From positions 1 through 64,000 of the forward strand of contig JAOCPU010000076.1 in the NCBI GenBank assembly GCA_035772785.1: a DNA stretch of 64,000 nucleotides. The letters run 5' to 3'. Under the pieces are notes generated by a model. The model did no database searches. It had not been told where the DNA came from and saw only the letters and a list, made by a program, of their open reading frames with translations. This DNA is from Phlebiopsis flavidoalba. Its lineage: Eukaryota > Basidiomycota > Agaricomycetes > Polyporales > Phanerochaetaceae. A program made the translations under genes and the position numbers. Shown here piece by piece: positions 46,938 to 59,665 of the stretch (position 1 is its first letter; every line of letters starts with the position of its first letter).

Positions 46938-48320
46938 TTACAGCCTCGGTCCCGGCCCACGATTGATCTGGATGACCTTCTCGGAAATGACCTCCGCGAG
47001 TTTGCGAGGGGACTCTTGCGGAACCTATTCGGTGATCACAATTAATACAGGTTGCAAGCCTTGACGAGGCCTACGCTTACAAAGTGGCCGACGCCCTTCA
47101 GCCACGTCACTGAAGCGATGTCATTCTTCCGCGATTTAATGATGGAATTTTGTACAACCTTGGGACTACAGGAGAAACATGTTGAGCGTACGCCTTAAAT
47201 TAATTTAAAGTTGCATATACACACATGACGTCAGCTACGTCTCCGAAGACGAAGTGAACCGGAATCCGCTTGCATAACTGTCTAGGGACTGATCCACGGC
47301 ATCTTCCACGGCGTCATACAAGGGCTGTCGCATTTCAAGGTCAGAGAAAATGGTATTTTTTGCACGCCACAACTCACCGCCTCCTGTTCACGAGTACAGC
47401 ACGTCACAACACCGTGGTAAGGAATCCCATACGTCGGAAGCAGGGTGAGGTCGGAGGGCATATCTCTAGAAGGATCACTTTTCGTATGCGTACACATAAC
47501 GTCTGCAAACATCACTCACTATGAACACTTCGTGACATTCTGGCGTCCACTTTGGGGCTCTCGTTCGCATATGTTTTGTGAGCGGCCTCTAGAGTGGGCT
47601 CACGTGTCCTTTCTTTCGTAAGCTTGACCGAGGAGCTTCTGTTGCAACTTGCGCCAAGCGCGACAGTCCCGCATGCTTTGAACGAACAACCCACGGTGGG
47701 TCAACGATAAAGACTGCCGCAAATGGGAGCTTGCTAGCGAGCTGAGCCCTAGATAGCGATGGGATAGTCAGTAAGAAGCGGAGTTGTGGAAAAACATCGC
47801 ACATGCTTGATTCCACCCATGGAGTGTCCCAAGCCGACCACACGCTTTTAGTATTGAAATTGACATTCATGCTGTCTGGACCAGTCTGAGTAAGTATGGT
47901 GTAGGCTGCCTTCGCGGTACTCCTTCGCGGGAGACTGAGGTTTTGGCGGCGACGGCATTAGTTTCGATGCAAGAAAAGTGTCAGAGCTACACACTCACAT
48001 TTTCCGTCCCATTCAGGTTTCCTCAGGATCGTCTCGTTCAGAATCGCTGATTGGCCATGTGTGGGGCATCAATGGACCAAACTTCGTGTATTTTCATCCG
48101 AGATGATTGCACACCGGCTTGTGCTGCGCAAGATATCGAAGAGGTTGGCAACAGTGGGCTCGAATGTTTCCTTGTGCGAACCGACACCGTGCAGAAAGAC
48201 CAGTGTGATACCGGTTTTGTCATCACACTCAGACCTTTGAGGTCTGTAGCACTTTGCCGTCACATACAACGGGTAATCTTCGCTCGGTTGAGCTATCACA
48301 GTGTGCGCCGGTTTCAACAT
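46938..48320 (-). CDS. alpha/beta hydrolase
   Basis: Serine hydrolase of the alpha/beta fold, with esterase, lipase or epoxide-hydrolase-like activity possible. The ATG at 48320 reads MLKPAHTVIAQPSEDYPLYV. Then come TGITLVFLHGVGSHKETFEP near 48200 (HG oxyanion motif), VWSIDAPHMAN-like sequence near 48080, and NVNFNTKS followed after a 1-base shift by VVGLGHSMGGI, the nucleophile elbow with catalytic Ser (near 47820). PQLRFLLTIPSLSRAQLASK lies near 47760, AAVFIVDPPWV near 47690, then KLTKERTREPTLEAAHKTYA near 47600 and LTLLPTYGIPYHGVVTCCTR near 47400. The C-terminal exons read cleanly: RIPVHFVFGDVADVM near 47240 (likely acid region), VQNSIIKSRKNDIASVTWLK then GVGHFVPQESP, holding the catalytic His near 47090, and EVISEKVIQINRGPGPRL with the stop at 46938. 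Several introns are present. The substrate is unknown. Confidence 0.88.
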
Positions 48321-48880
48321 GATGATAGCCTAGACCGCGTTTAGGATGGCCTTTTATCGTTGAAAGGACAGGTAACCGTGACTATGCGTACCTGGTGTGA
48401 TCCCTACGAGGATTGATCATGTCAACCGGGGAGGAGAGCATGGTTAGATGCGCAGGTCACAAGGAAAGATCGCATCACTAGACTGCTATACTATAAATGA
48501 GCGGTTGTATACGTGATGCCAAGGCGGCCCACAGCAGTCGGTATACGTGCTTAGAGTGGCACTTACATGACGCGCTGAGGACTCAAGTACTCAAGGCCTA
48601 AAGCTTAGACTATGCTTCTCGCTCAACAAGGAGCGAATATTAGCGTGGAGAATGAGCGACCCTGTCGCAGAGATGTCGTGACCAGCGATGTTGGTTGGAC
48701 GTGTAGCTTCGAGCTCTGTCCATAACGATTATGGTCGCAGCGACAGATGGTGGAGGGATTGATGTCCTCGAGAGACAAGCGAGAATGAAGGCAGCAAACG
48801 TAGAACTCGAGCGGAATAACATTGACGTCTCAAAGGTCATTTTATGGATTATATTATTTATGAGATCGAATTACGCTTGA
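48321..48880. other. intergenic, nothing recognised
   Basis: Spacer between the hydrolase start and the tRNA-Cys. Only short motif-free frames. Confidence 0.5.
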
Positions 48881-48953
48881 GACTCCTTAGCTCAGTGGTT
48901 AGAGCATGCGATTGCAGATCGCAGGGTCGCGTGTTCAAATCACGCAGGGGTCT
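48881..48953 (+). tRNA. tRNA-Cys (anticodon GCA)
   Basis: Intronless cloverleaf. Acceptor GACTCCT pairs with AGGGGTC (one G-T pair), D stem GCTC/GAGC, anticodon stem TGCGA/TCGCA with loop TTGCAGA (anticodon GCA), T stem GCGTG/CACGC with loop TTCAAAT, discriminator T as expected for tRNA-Cys. A TTTT run about 20 nt downstream can terminate Pol III. Confidence 0.97.
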
Positions 48954-49204
48954 TGCAATCTGGTCGAGGATCTCTTTTGTTGAACTCACTCATTTATTGC
49001 CTTCCTGTGCAGTTTGTGGATAGTACATAACAATTTTCAATGTTTCGTACTCTGATGACCCACGAATACGTTTTGCTGAGACTTTGTTTTAGAACTGCAC
49101 GAAAGCTGGGCCTTGTGCGATGACGTTGGGCGCTTGAGCAATATATCAGGTATCAGGGTCCGGACACAATTGTTGCGAAACCATCTTGTCCTCTTCTCTA
49201 ACGA
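48954..49204. other. short intergenic, tRNA-Cys to importin
   Basis: Contains the Pol III terminator of tRNA-Cys and the promoter of the importin-like gene. No other feature was seen. Confidence 0.5.
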
Positions 49205-52200
49205 ATGGCTGCTACCCCTACCTCCTTCCTTCCTACACTTCTACCTCAGGATGTCGAAAAAGAGCAGCTCTAGTGGGTCAAAGTTTTGTCTTCCGTGGAC
49301 TGTTCTGAAAGTCTCGGCATAGCTAATTCAGCAAGCATACTCGCCACAAGCGCACTTGTCCTCGGAGGACCAGCGTCGGCTGCAGCAAGAACTGTTTGAT
49401 ATACAGAAGCGGCCGGAAGCATGGGGTCTCGTCATTCCTTTCCTTAGCCATTCGAATCCAAACGTCCAATTCTTCGGCGCACATACGATCCAAGTCAAGA
49501 TCGCGCGAGACTGGTACGAGCGAACCGAGGTTTTGATCGAGATGCGCGTAAATTAACGCGACGTTCTAGGTCTACTTTCCCGGAAGAGAGTGCAATGCAA
49601 TTGCGGATCTGCTCATTGACCTTACTGGACGTTTCCATAGTCGCCGGACACAACAAAGTCATCCTACGCAAACTCTATGTCGCAGTGCGTTTCGACAGGC
49701 ATTATCGCCGGTATTTCCGTTCATGGCGTTGTAGATCACGTCCCTCGCCATACACCTCTCGTCGGACGCCCCTTCGGACTGGCCGGACTGGCCTCAGTCT
49801 TCCATACAGGCATTGTCAAACCTTGGAGCGTCCGTAGAAGCCTTGATGGACTACCTCACAATTGTGGCAGAGGAAGTAGAGGGCGCGGATTTGTTGCCAC
49901 CACAAAAGTGCGTTCTGCTCACTCGACTATATGATTCCTTCTCATGATTTTCAGGTCCACGATGCATGGGTTGCTCATTGACTCGGTTCCTATGGTCGTG
50001 CCCCAAGCCGTCACGACATCCGTCTCGAGAGCCCGTCCCTCATCCGGCGCCGAGCGAGTTGCAGTCTGCGTTGAAATGCTTTCAGGCATGGCTTCCATTT
50101 ATGCGTGCTGAGTACGTGTTTTCAGCGCGTTTCTCCTTTGTGAAAGCTTACGTCCTCCCCACAGCGCCTTAACACCTTTAATTCCTGTCTTGATAGACAC
50201 CCTAACCCCATGTACAGGTTCGACCGAGTTTGACGAAACTGAGTTCACGGCAGTTTCAGATGCTCTGCAAGAGATTATGTCGAAGTCCGCTCTGTCTAGT
50301 GGTTCGGGGTCTAGAACGTTGACTGAGCCGCTGCTACTCTGGTTCGATCGCTACGGTAGCCTAATCATCGAGAACACACTGAAAGGTAGTCACATATTTA
50401 CCCTATGGTGCTCAAAACTAACAAATAGTGGTAGAGGGCTTCGCAGATGGCGTTTCCCATTCGTACTGCAAGCTCCTCCTCGCCTCTTTGGGGAGACCAC
50501 TCAACGCAATATCTCGCCACAAACCTTGCATCCTCGAACAAACCGGAGCCAGTGTTATCGACTCCAATAGCGCCCTCACTTCTGTCTAAATCACACTATG
50601 TCCAAACCTTCCTCCAGCATATTTTGGCGTATACCGCTTTGCCAGGATATTACGGTGTCGACGAGGAAGAAAGTGAAGGCACCTTGGGCTTTTGGTATCT
50701 GTTCCAGGAAGCATTATGGGGTGGCGATCCAGAGTATGACTCGGATGAGGCAGAGTTACCATCTACCAACAAACACGAAGCGGAGCAGATGACAGTTGCT
50801 AAAGCCGTTTACTTGGAGCTGGTCAAGGTGTTGCAGAGAGGAAAGTCACGTGGCCACCAAGAAATGTACTGCAACAATGGCCTCGAGGTAAGGTCGAATT
50901 ATGATCCGTGCCAAGTCTCTCATATCCGTCAAGATCAGAGGGACAAGTTCCAGGCGTGAGTTATATGTCTCTCCATCGCGCGACGGTACTCATGACGTTC
51001 GTCGACTTAGTTATCGACGCGATGTCGGAGATACACTACTTAATGCGTAAGTGGGCCTGTGATCAGCCCTACATACGCTTACCTTTCATGCAGCTATTAT
51101 ATCCTCCGTGACGACCTCCTCGCATTCTATGTCAAAGATCTCTTGGAAAGACTCTCTCAGGCGAACCAAGTCCGCGAGGTATGCGTGTATATGCTGCATG
51201 GGCTACAACTTCTAACACACTCCTAGGAAATCGAAGCCGACCTTCATTGTATCATGGCCGTTCAAGAGGGCGTCCCGCTTGAAAGTAATCAATACTTGAG
51301 CGACGTTTTCGGCCCAAACATTCTGGGTCGCCTACCAACTACGGGCGCAGAACGCGTACGGCGAACAATGATTATCTTGATCGGTATGGTTTTGGTCGGA
51401 TTGTCCAAATTTACCTACTGACTGCCGACTCTAGGGACCTACGCGACGTGGTTTACGACCCAATACACCCCGCCACCAGGATCCAATGTCCCTTCACTTC
51501 TCATGAATGCGATATCTTACGTAGTTGCTGCATTACCGGAGCAGACTCTCTGCCTTCCTGCAGCTAATTCACTTCGAGACCTCTGTGACGCGAATAGAGC
51601 TGCCCTGGCACCGCATATATCGGCGTTCGGAGAACTTCATGCAAACCTAACAGGTATACCAGTACGTAAATTCGCTCCATGATCGGTCACATTTGAATGC
51701 TGAACAAAATCGTAGGATGTCGAGAAGAGCAAAGTATTGCAGTCCATTGCAAGCGTCATTCAAGCTCTATCACCTGAGGAGGAAATACCACCCAATAGAA
51801 GTAAAACGAGCCTTATTGACGATTTCTCGTGGTCTGACCATTCCAGGCTATTGTTAGCCCCATCATCACGAAAATTGTACGAGGCTCTACAATCGTCATC
51901 ACAAGTACGTTCATCCGAATGTTCAGTCACCGCGGCTTACTGAACCTTTTTACAAGCTTCCGGATGAGGCCAGTACGATTGCAGTCCAGCAGCTTCAGAC
52001 CATCGCTGGTGTTGCTCGTGGCCTCACGCGTACCAACGAGTCGCTGCTCATATTCGACGACTCTCCCGACACGCAGAAGGAGCTACAACGCATGACACAG
52101 GCCCGTGAAGACCCACGAGTCGTCCGACTTCGCGACATGATCCTAGAAGGAATACGAAGAGCCGTGGAAATGTGGTCGACCGACGCTAACATTAGCTATG

Positions 52201-53391
52201 TACGTTCACCGCATTCACATGTCTGTGCTTCATTCATGAGGAAAGGTCTCCAGGCATTAAGCGAGCTCTACAAGGCCATCACTTCACTACCTTCCGATGT
52301 CACCCTCCTGTCTCTCAATGCTGGACCACTTTTGGAGCTGCTGTGTCTAGCCGCACAGAAACAGCTAACGGCTGTGTGGCTCAACCTCGCCCAGATGCTG
52401 ATCATACAGCTAGACCCGCCATCACTTGTCCCTTCGACCCTTAAATCATATCCAGGTCCAGAGGCAAAGCAAACTGTGTTCAATGTGCTATCATCGCTTT
52501 TGCCAGTATGCCTGGGATTCTTCAGTAGGCCTGGGGCAATGGAAGATGTAAGGCAAAGCATTGCTATACGCGAAATTTCTTGTGCTTACACCGCATCTTC
52601 ACAGAATCCGGATATCGTCCAAGCGTTCTTCAACTACCTGGAAACAGTGCGTGATCGCCCTGCTCTTCCGGATTTTGTCCTGACATGGCTTCTCTAGGTT
52701 GCTCAGCTCCATCACTTCATATCAGCGTTCTTCCAGCTTCCGCCCGATATCTTCCATGCCCTGATGCAGTGTACCACCGGTTCTCTCGCTTTGCAGGAGC
52801 GGTACTCTCCCTCGTCTCAGCAGCAGTTTCCTAGTAAGTAGTGTTCAGCACTGGTTGTCCGATATTACTAACGCCCTTTCCAGGCGTCCCTTCTTAGTCG
52901 GACCGCCGCCGCAGAAGACCTCGGCGATGCGAAAAAGAAGCGCTCGCGCGGAACCCATCGGGCACGCTGTGATGCGTGCGGTGCTCAGTGGACTCGCCGG
53001 CGTAGCCCCTCGCTCTGCCACTCTGAACCTGGTGGAAGTGCTCAGCACATTGGTAACGAAGTACCCGCTGCAGAGCAAAGCGTGGATGTCGGAAATTCTG
53101 TATGCGTTAAGTGCACCCCCGTGTCCTACGGCGCAAATGGCGTCTGAGACAAGCACTGCAGCCCGACTTCACACACCCTCCCGCGCGACGAACGAGGCCA
53201 AGGACAAGTTCATCAAAACAATGAATCTTTGGGTACGTCTTATCGCTCTGTCGTGGTGCTGTCACAACCAGACTCACCGCGCCACAGCTCACGTCAATCC
53301 AAGCGGACCCGCGAGGCTGCGCAGCAGTTTTACCCTTGTCGCTCGCGGGCTTGAGGGGTCTGCTTTTGGCTTTGCGTCCGTCACAATGTAG
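49205..53391 (+). CDS. importin-beta family transport receptor (importin-13/Kap122-like)
   Basis: HEAT-repeat nuclear transport receptor that binds Ran-GTP and carries cargo through the pore. The ATG at 49205 gives MAATPTSFLPTLLPQDVEKE. After an intron: LIQQAYSPQAHLSSEDQRRL, QQELFDIQKRPEAWGLVIPF near 49380-49440, and SHSNPNVQFFGAHTIQVKIA with RDW near 49450-49520, the N-terminal importin signature. A series of helical-repeat exons follows, including PSLLSKSHYVQTFLQHILAY near 50570-50630, YGVDEEESEGTLGFWYLFQE near 50655-50710, VYLELVKVLQRGKSRG near 50805-50850, VLQSIASVIQALSPEEEIPP near 51735-51795, LFDDSPDTQKELQRMTQARE near 52050-52110 and KALQHSLSELYKAITSLPSD-like sequence near 52240-52300. 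SDLLWPFSLQ-type repeats are lost in broken stretches. It ends RTREAAQQF-TLVARGLEGSAFGFASVTM, with one extra T at 53328-53331. At about 4.2 kb with many short introns it matches a protein near 1000 residues. Which of importin-13, transportin-3 or Kap122 it matches best is not resolved. Confidence 0.82.
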
Positions 53392-54523
53392 AATTTCCGC
53401 CATACACAGCACCCATCCTCCTCAACATATCTCAACGTCACCACTGGTAAAGGAAACATTTATCTCTACGCACGATGTAGCAAGCAGAATATCCCTTCCA
53501 ACTTGACTGCAATAACATTACGGACTGGGATCGATTTGTATTCCGCGAGATTGCGCGAAGGAGCCAGATTCTACATGGTATGTATGGATTTGAATGAGTC
53601 TTGTGGTCTGCAAGCCTTGTCCGTTGAGGTCCGTTGGGAGCATGCGTCACGAAATCCCGTTTAATTTTGCCAGGGCAAGTTGATCGTGACGTCACCTCGA
53701 TCAAGATTACCTAAGCTTTTGGGGTAAACGCGAGATGCCGGTGGGGAAAGCTGGGGGATCCAGAGCCAAGACAACGAGAAAAAACTGCACAAATGCTGCC
53801 AGAAATTCGTTTTTTCCCCTTTATTACGTCCGTATCAGGCATTGGTCAATTCTGCGTACTCTCTGGATGAGAAGCTATTATACTACGAGTACAAGGGGTT
53901 CAAATAATGAAGTAATTGGGTATATATCACTTGCGGTCAAGTTGATTTAGTCTTTGAACGGCGCACTCAATTCCTGTCGCGTTATTCGACCGCTGTCTGA
54001 AGTATACCTTAAAAGAGATAATATCAAGCTCAATGAGCTCCGAATATATGTATTACGGTGAAACGGACATGCAGAGCTTAGGTTCAGACTTCCTGATTTC
54101 CCGTTTCCCCATGCATGTCGAGTGCCCAAGACTCGGAGGCAGCCGCAGCTACTTGAGCACTCTAAGCCTCAAGTTATGTGTGATGGAACTAGAACTAGAA
54201 ATTCGCCTATGCGAGGCTGGGTATTGACTGGTATTTGAGCGACAGAACTCCAAGTCAAGGGCTATCCGCCACAGCGCCTTTCCCCACATCACGCGGGCTG
54301 CACAAGACAAGGTTTTTGAGACTCAGAGTATCGCAGCTAATTAGCACAGGCTGGGCTGCGCCTCAAGTGAGGGATACGTCGTTTTTGGCCGCGACTTACG
54401 CCGTCCGTATGTGTCAAGGCCGGATGACTGGCGTAAAGTCTCTGGGCTCCAAGCGCGCAGCTTCATACCCTCTCCCTCATACCACCACCATCTCCACCTT
54501 ACCTTGCTCATTCTCTCACTCCG
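53392..54523. other. intergenic, nothing recognised
   Basis: About 1.1 kb separating importin from acyl-CoA synthetase. No motif-bearing frame. The minus-strand frames near 54340-54790 are antisense to the 5' exons of the synthetase. Confidence 0.5.
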
Positions 54524-57131
54524 ATGTCGGCATTCAAGTCGAAACAACCAGTCGGCACTGTCGAGGGTCGGCCCTGCAAAGGTTGACGGCGAGACACGCG
54601 TTCGCAGACTCGCGAAGGCTTCCGACCGCCTCGTGACGCAACCGTTCGAGGGCCTCGACACTGTACACGACGTCGTACAATACGCTGCGCGTACACATGG
54701 CACCAGAAATGCATTTGGATCCCGGGACGTTATTGATATCGTCGAGGAGGGAGAAAGAAGTCAAGAAAATCGTCGGCGGCAAGGAGGTCACTGAGATGAA
54801 GAAGTGGAAATACTTTCACCTCAGCGACTTCAAGTACATCTCGTATCTGGAGGTTCAAGAGGCCGTGTCTGAGATTGGGAGAGCTCTCATCGACCTCGGG
54901 ATTACCACAGACGACATAGTGAATGTCTACGCGTCCACGAGGTGAGTCCGCGTTGTCCCCCAGCTATGTGTCGTCTGCCCCACTCCGCTCTGCACGCGAC
55001 ACGTTTTTCATGGCAACTTGCACTTTCTCGTGGTGGCATGGGCTGTGCAGATAGCGGGGAATTCTTAACATACCTAGAAACCGTGCCACCCTACCCCAAA
55101 TCTGCCGCATTGCACGGATTACCAGGCAGGAGCACATCACGAAAGATGGCCTACTGTTGCCCATCTTTCTCTGTACTCTTCCCCGCCCGCTCGTGCGAAA
55201 CCCGTTGCTGTAGGGCGGTGTGCGCATTCTCACAGGCCGCCTCATCTGAGGACCCCCGCGTCTTAGCCATAGCAGGACGCGTCAATTGCCGAGTGTCGCG
55301 CAGCGCGTCACGTCATGTATCTGTAAACCTTGTTCGGCTCGCTGATACCCGCCCACAGTGTTAACTGGCAGCTCGTCTCATTCGCCTGCTGTTCAATAAG
55401 TACCGCCATTGCCACAGCCTACGACAGCTTGGGCGAAAGTGGTCTCCAACACTCCCTGAACGAGCCCAACTGTGCTGCCATCTTCACGAACGCCGAGCTT
55501 CTCCCCGTTGTTTCCAAAGTCGTCGAAAACGTGCCCTCCCTGCGCCTCATCATCTACGATGGAGAGCCGTCCTCCGCACTCCTGGACAAACTTCGTGGCG
55601 CACGTGAGGGCACACGTGTCATCTCACTCGACGAGGTACGCGCTATCGGCAAAGAGAAGTCCAAGGACATCCTTCAGTCTCGTCTGCCCAAACCGGAGAC
55701 TATCGCTTGTATCATGTACACCTCGGGTACCACTGGGCGCACCCAAGGGTGTTGTCATCAGCCACTCGAATCTCATCGCCTCTGTCGGCGCCGTTTATGT
55801 GCTCCTAGGAAACCATCTGAAGCCCGACGACGCCTACCTCGCCTACCTCCCTCTCGCCCATATCCTCGAATTCGTCGTTGAACTCGCACTTTTCTTCGTG
55901 GGCATGCCCTTCGGTTACGGTCGCGTCAAGACGCTTACCGACCAGAGCGTACGCAAGTGCCTGGGCGACATCCGCGCTTTCAAGCCCACGATCATGGTTT
56001 TGGTGTGCCTGCCGTGTGGGAGATGATTCGCAAGGGCATAGTGGGCAAGCTGAACGAGGCGGGCTCGTTCAAGAAGTCGGTCTTTCAACAGCGCGATGGC
56101 GGTCAAGAAGGCAGGCATCCCCGGTCTGAGCAACGTTGTCGACGCGACTGTCTTGGCGGCGATCAAGAACGCGACCGGCGGACGGTTGAGGCTCGCGATG
56201 AGCGGTGGCGCGGCGCTTCAGCCGTGAGACACAGGAGTTCCTCCACCTTGCCCTCGTCACGATGCTTCAGGGATACGGCATGACCGAGTCGTGCGGAATG
56301 TGCGCCGTCCTGCCCCCGGAGTACTACCAGTACGGCTCGGTTGGTCTCATCATGCCCTCGGTCGAGATCAAACTCAAGGACCACCCCGAGGCGGGCTATC
56401 TCTCGACGAACAACCCACCGCAGGGTGAGGTCCTCATTCTGGGGGGACCTTCGGTCATCAAGGGGTACTACAAGCGGGACGACCTCAACAACGACGAGAA
56501 CATCTTTACCAAGATGGGTGGCTCCGCACTGGTGACGTCGGCCATTCAACGCCGACGGCACCTTATCCCTGGTCGACCGGTAAGTCGTAGTGTGGCGCAA
56601 TTCATGCCCCCATACTCATACATTCATGCAGGATCAAGAACCTCGTCAAGCTGCAGGGAGGCGAGTACATCGCGCTCGAACGGCTCGAGTCGATCTACAA
56701 GTCTTGCAACCTGGTCTCGAACATCTGTGTACACGGGCATCGACGGACGCCAAACAGCCCATTGCGATCATCATTCCACACGAGTCACATCTCCGCCACG
56801 CGCTCGAGGACAAGAACATCTCGGGTGTCAACGCGAAGTCGGGACGACCTGCACGCGCTCTGCAAGAACGAGAAGGTCTCGGAGTTCGTGATGAAGGAGT
56901 GTAACGCCGTCGGTAAGAAGAACGGCTTCAGCCCATGGAGATCCTCGAGGCTGTCATCCTCACCGCCGACGAGTGGACACCCGAGAGTGGCCTCGTCACC
57001 GCGGCGCAGAAGGTCCAGAGGAAGAAGGTCGCGGAGAAGTTTGACGCGCAGATCAAGGTTCGTTCTCGCGTTTGAACAGCTGTCTCTAACCTTTGCTCAT
57101 TTTTTCGTAGGAAATCTACAAGCACCAATAG
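54524..57131 (+). CDS. long-chain fatty-acid-CoA ligase (FAA1/FAA4 type)
   Basis: Activates long-chain fatty acids with ATP and CoA via an acyl-adenylate. The ATG at 54524 reads MSAFKSKQPVGTVEGRP. Conserved parts: DTVHDVVQYAARTHGTRNAF near 54660, KWKYFHLSDFKYISYLEVQE near 54805-54860, then an unusually long 417-bp intron at 54942-55358 joining YAST to SVNWQLVSFACCSISTAIAT. The AMP-binding P-loop is CIMYTSGTTG.PKGVVISHSN near 55710-55770 (one extra G at 55735-55737). Then YLPLAHILEFVVELALFFVG, RAFKPTIMVGVPAVWEMIRK (extra T's near 55998), RLRLAMSGGAALSRETQEFL, the ATP motif LQGYGMTESCG near 56265, GWLRTGDVGQFNADGTLSLV near 56520-56570, the fatty-acid signature DRIKNLVKLQGGEYIALERL near 56630, CNLVSNICVHASTDAKQPIA, GFSPMEILEAVILTADEWTP, and TAAQKVQRKKVAEKFDAQIK ending EIYKHQ. 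All catalytic blocks are present. Confidence 0.96.
54942..55358 (+). other. 417-bp intron in the acyl-CoA synthetase gene
   Basis: The donor GTGAGT follows YAST(A) and the acceptor CCACAG precedes VNWQL. Splicing restores a conserved Ser codon (AG|T), so both borders are well supported. It is six to eight times longer than the 50-70 bp typical elsewhere in the window. Its interior has a 140-codon open frame without recognisable motif. Confidence 0.85.
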
Positions 57132-57737
57132 ACGTTGTCGGGCTCTATACTCCCTGTGGTCTGGATGCACATCTCACCTTTTGATTTCCCTCTCTCGAAC
57201 CTTTCTCTCGTACCTCTTCACGTGTTATTGTAACACAATGATCTTGTAATGACATAAAGTCTGATGTACTATATACCACATTTATTTGTTCTAGGACGTT
57301 CTCCTGTGACAGACCACTCTAGACCACCCGAGAGAGGGGGTTTGACGCCAATACCCCATGCACAAACTTCGCTGAACGCACGGCGCGAGACGGAGACACG
57401 AAATAAATTATGGTATTGAAGGTTCAACGGCCGCGGATTAGGGTAGTAGTCCCAACATCATCATACATAGACCAATCATCCGAAAAGGTCACATTGGCGA
57501 GGTGCTTCAACATGGAATCGGCTATGACATAAGAGGGCCCAAGCACTACTTCAAACGATTCAGAAAGAAGAGTACTCCTCTTTCTGCGCTAACTCCTTCA
57601 GCACATCTTCGCACGGGCTTCCATGTATAGCACTCGTTGGGGTCTGAACGACCAAAATCGGTTACATATTACCCCCGAGAATTCGTGACTCACTGTGTCT
57701 GTTATGGTTTCGGTGTGGTGTGTATGTGCAGCACCCG
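57132..57737. other. intergenic between convergent genes
   Basis: 3' flanks of the acyl-CoA synthetase (plus) and the second DUF6534 gene (minus). Nothing else was recognised. Confidence 0.5.
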
Positions 57738-59665
57738 TTACACCTTGTTTCCGGGGTTCAGTGGTCGCATTTCCACAAATCGGACCTTGAGCGGTGCCAA
57801 TGCTGTCAGTGAGCAATTCGGGCCAGCGTGCCGTAACGAGCGTACCCGAGGCAAAGCCGTTCGATTTGCCATTGGGATAGCGTTGGTCTCGTCAATTTCC
57901 GATACGGAACTCCTTGTGAGGCTTCCTGGCATTGATTGCTCTGGGTTGGAGTGAGTTCATGGCGGAACGAATGTGAAAGACTCTGGGACGAACATCGTGA
58001 TCAATGCAGTAACGTACACTACGATGAGCTATGAGTCAATGCAACGTTTTTCACCTCAAAAATCAACCTACTCTTGCTCAAAATCTCTATCAATCCCATG
58101 TATGCCGCCGTCTTCACCTCCTTGTTGAACTAGTGGTATGCGTTCAGTGTAGTCCACTCGAATGCGAGCTCTGGACGCTCACCGTGATCAAGGTGGCCAC
58201 CGAGACGACACTACATTTGTCCAGGAGTGATCAGTTAACATGGTAGGAGAGCGGACTCACGCCGTGAGTGAGCCAGTGTTTGCGGCATAGAACAACATTT
58301 TCCGTGCATACGCTAGCGTTCTGGGGAGGATGATAGTCGGCCTATCAGCGTTACTCGAGAGACCACCCATTACTCACGTTTGAAATGCGGTGCGGTGTCG
58401 TTGCAAGAAATAGATCAGAATGCTCGCGTTGCAGACATCAGAGGCCACTGTCACTGCAAACATGGCGTATATCACGTTTCTGAATGTGATTGTTTGAGTT
58501 CAACGGTCAAAGCGGCCAACATCGGTTGAAGGCTACTTACTGAAATGAGCGGATTAGCGGCGATTTCTGCCCAGGTCTCATTTTGCCGCATAAAGCTGTC
58601 ATGTTGTAAGGGACCAGACTGATCTCACGAGACAAATGTGTGAATAAATCTCACAGGTGTATGGATACCACTTCACAGTCAAAAAGAAAATTAGTTAGCG
58701 CGTAGCGTACTACAAGTCTTTCAGATCTTAAACTTACCTGCCCCAAGTCCTTGTAGTATCGTCCGCATCAATTACCGTTTGGAATAGCAAAAACTACTCA
58801 CCTATTCCAGCCGCAATTAGAAAAGTCTATATCAAGATGGCATTAGCAGTGCAAGTAAGTCTCGATCACTTTCCGTACAGGAAAATTGCCAACCACCATG
58901 CGCTTCGGGTTACTGTTGAGAGCATAATTAGACACACGCGCGCAGGGGTGCAAATAAAGTTGTACAGACGTCTCCATACACGATGTAGTGTATAACTGCG
59001 GGATCTCTATCATCTCAGATTGGGCTATGGGCGCAGGAAAGCACGTACCTTTTCAGCCATCCCAATGCTCAAGACCTAACCAAATCCCCACAATTAGTGA
59101 CCAGGAAACGAACGACGTTAAATTATTAGACCTTGGAAAACGTTACAACCTTCATGTATCAACATGCGGTCACTGGCGGTCAGCAACAAATGAAAATTTT
59201 CATTGTCAAAACAAATCAAACCTTGGCACTCCTATGCTTATTCAGCGCAATTCGCCCATAATACGATATGGTTGACATTACCATATGATTGGAAGCGGCG
59301 CCTCGGGCTCAAAAGAACTGAAGTCATAGTAGGCGTGCAATAAGTGGATGATAGCAACGGTTGTTGCGTGAGCTCATTGACGCTATCAATAGTAACTCAG
59401 CTCAACGTACGCGTTCAAGGAAATCTCAGACACATACCAGAGTGACGGTGACCAGGGTTCGTATTCTCCAGGTATCGTTCTAAAGGACGTCCAATACGTG
59501 TACACTTGGGCAATGAACGTCCCAAAGAATCTGCCATTACAGTCAGTGCCGATGAGTGGGGTTGGATAGAGAGACTTACATCAATGAAATGCACACCAAG
59601 TCCACGAAGGGACTGAGAAACGCCGAGTTAAAGTGCTGAGTGTCTGGCACGGAGGAGGAATTCAT
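57738..59665 (-). CDS. DUF6534-type integral membrane protein (second copy), degraded frame
   Basis: The minus-strand start at 59665 gives MNSSSVPDTQHFNSAFLSPF, then VDLVCISLM, an intron, and FFGTFIAQVYTYWTSFRTIP near 59520, the typical DUF6534 N-terminus (first helix then QxYxYW). Middle exons are poorly readable. Near 58440 VIYAMFAVTVASDVCNASIL runs into IYFLQRHRTAFQ, equivalent to the family stretch LxxSLCYFLHRSRTGF, followed by FYAANTGSLTA near 58280 (family TINTGLLTS) and CSVVSVATLIT near 58220. A C-terminal tail SLTRSSVSEIDETNAIPMAN near 57900, ending at 57738, is plausible but its link to the body is inferred. Many short introns and uncertain borders. Pseudogene or erroneous sequence are both possible. 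The function is unknown. Confidence 0.65.

Noticed and set aside
55878..56283. Alternative plus-strand frames inside the acyl-CoA synthetase
   Set aside because: They arise from the single-base insertions near 55737 and 55998; the AMP-binding frame explains the region.
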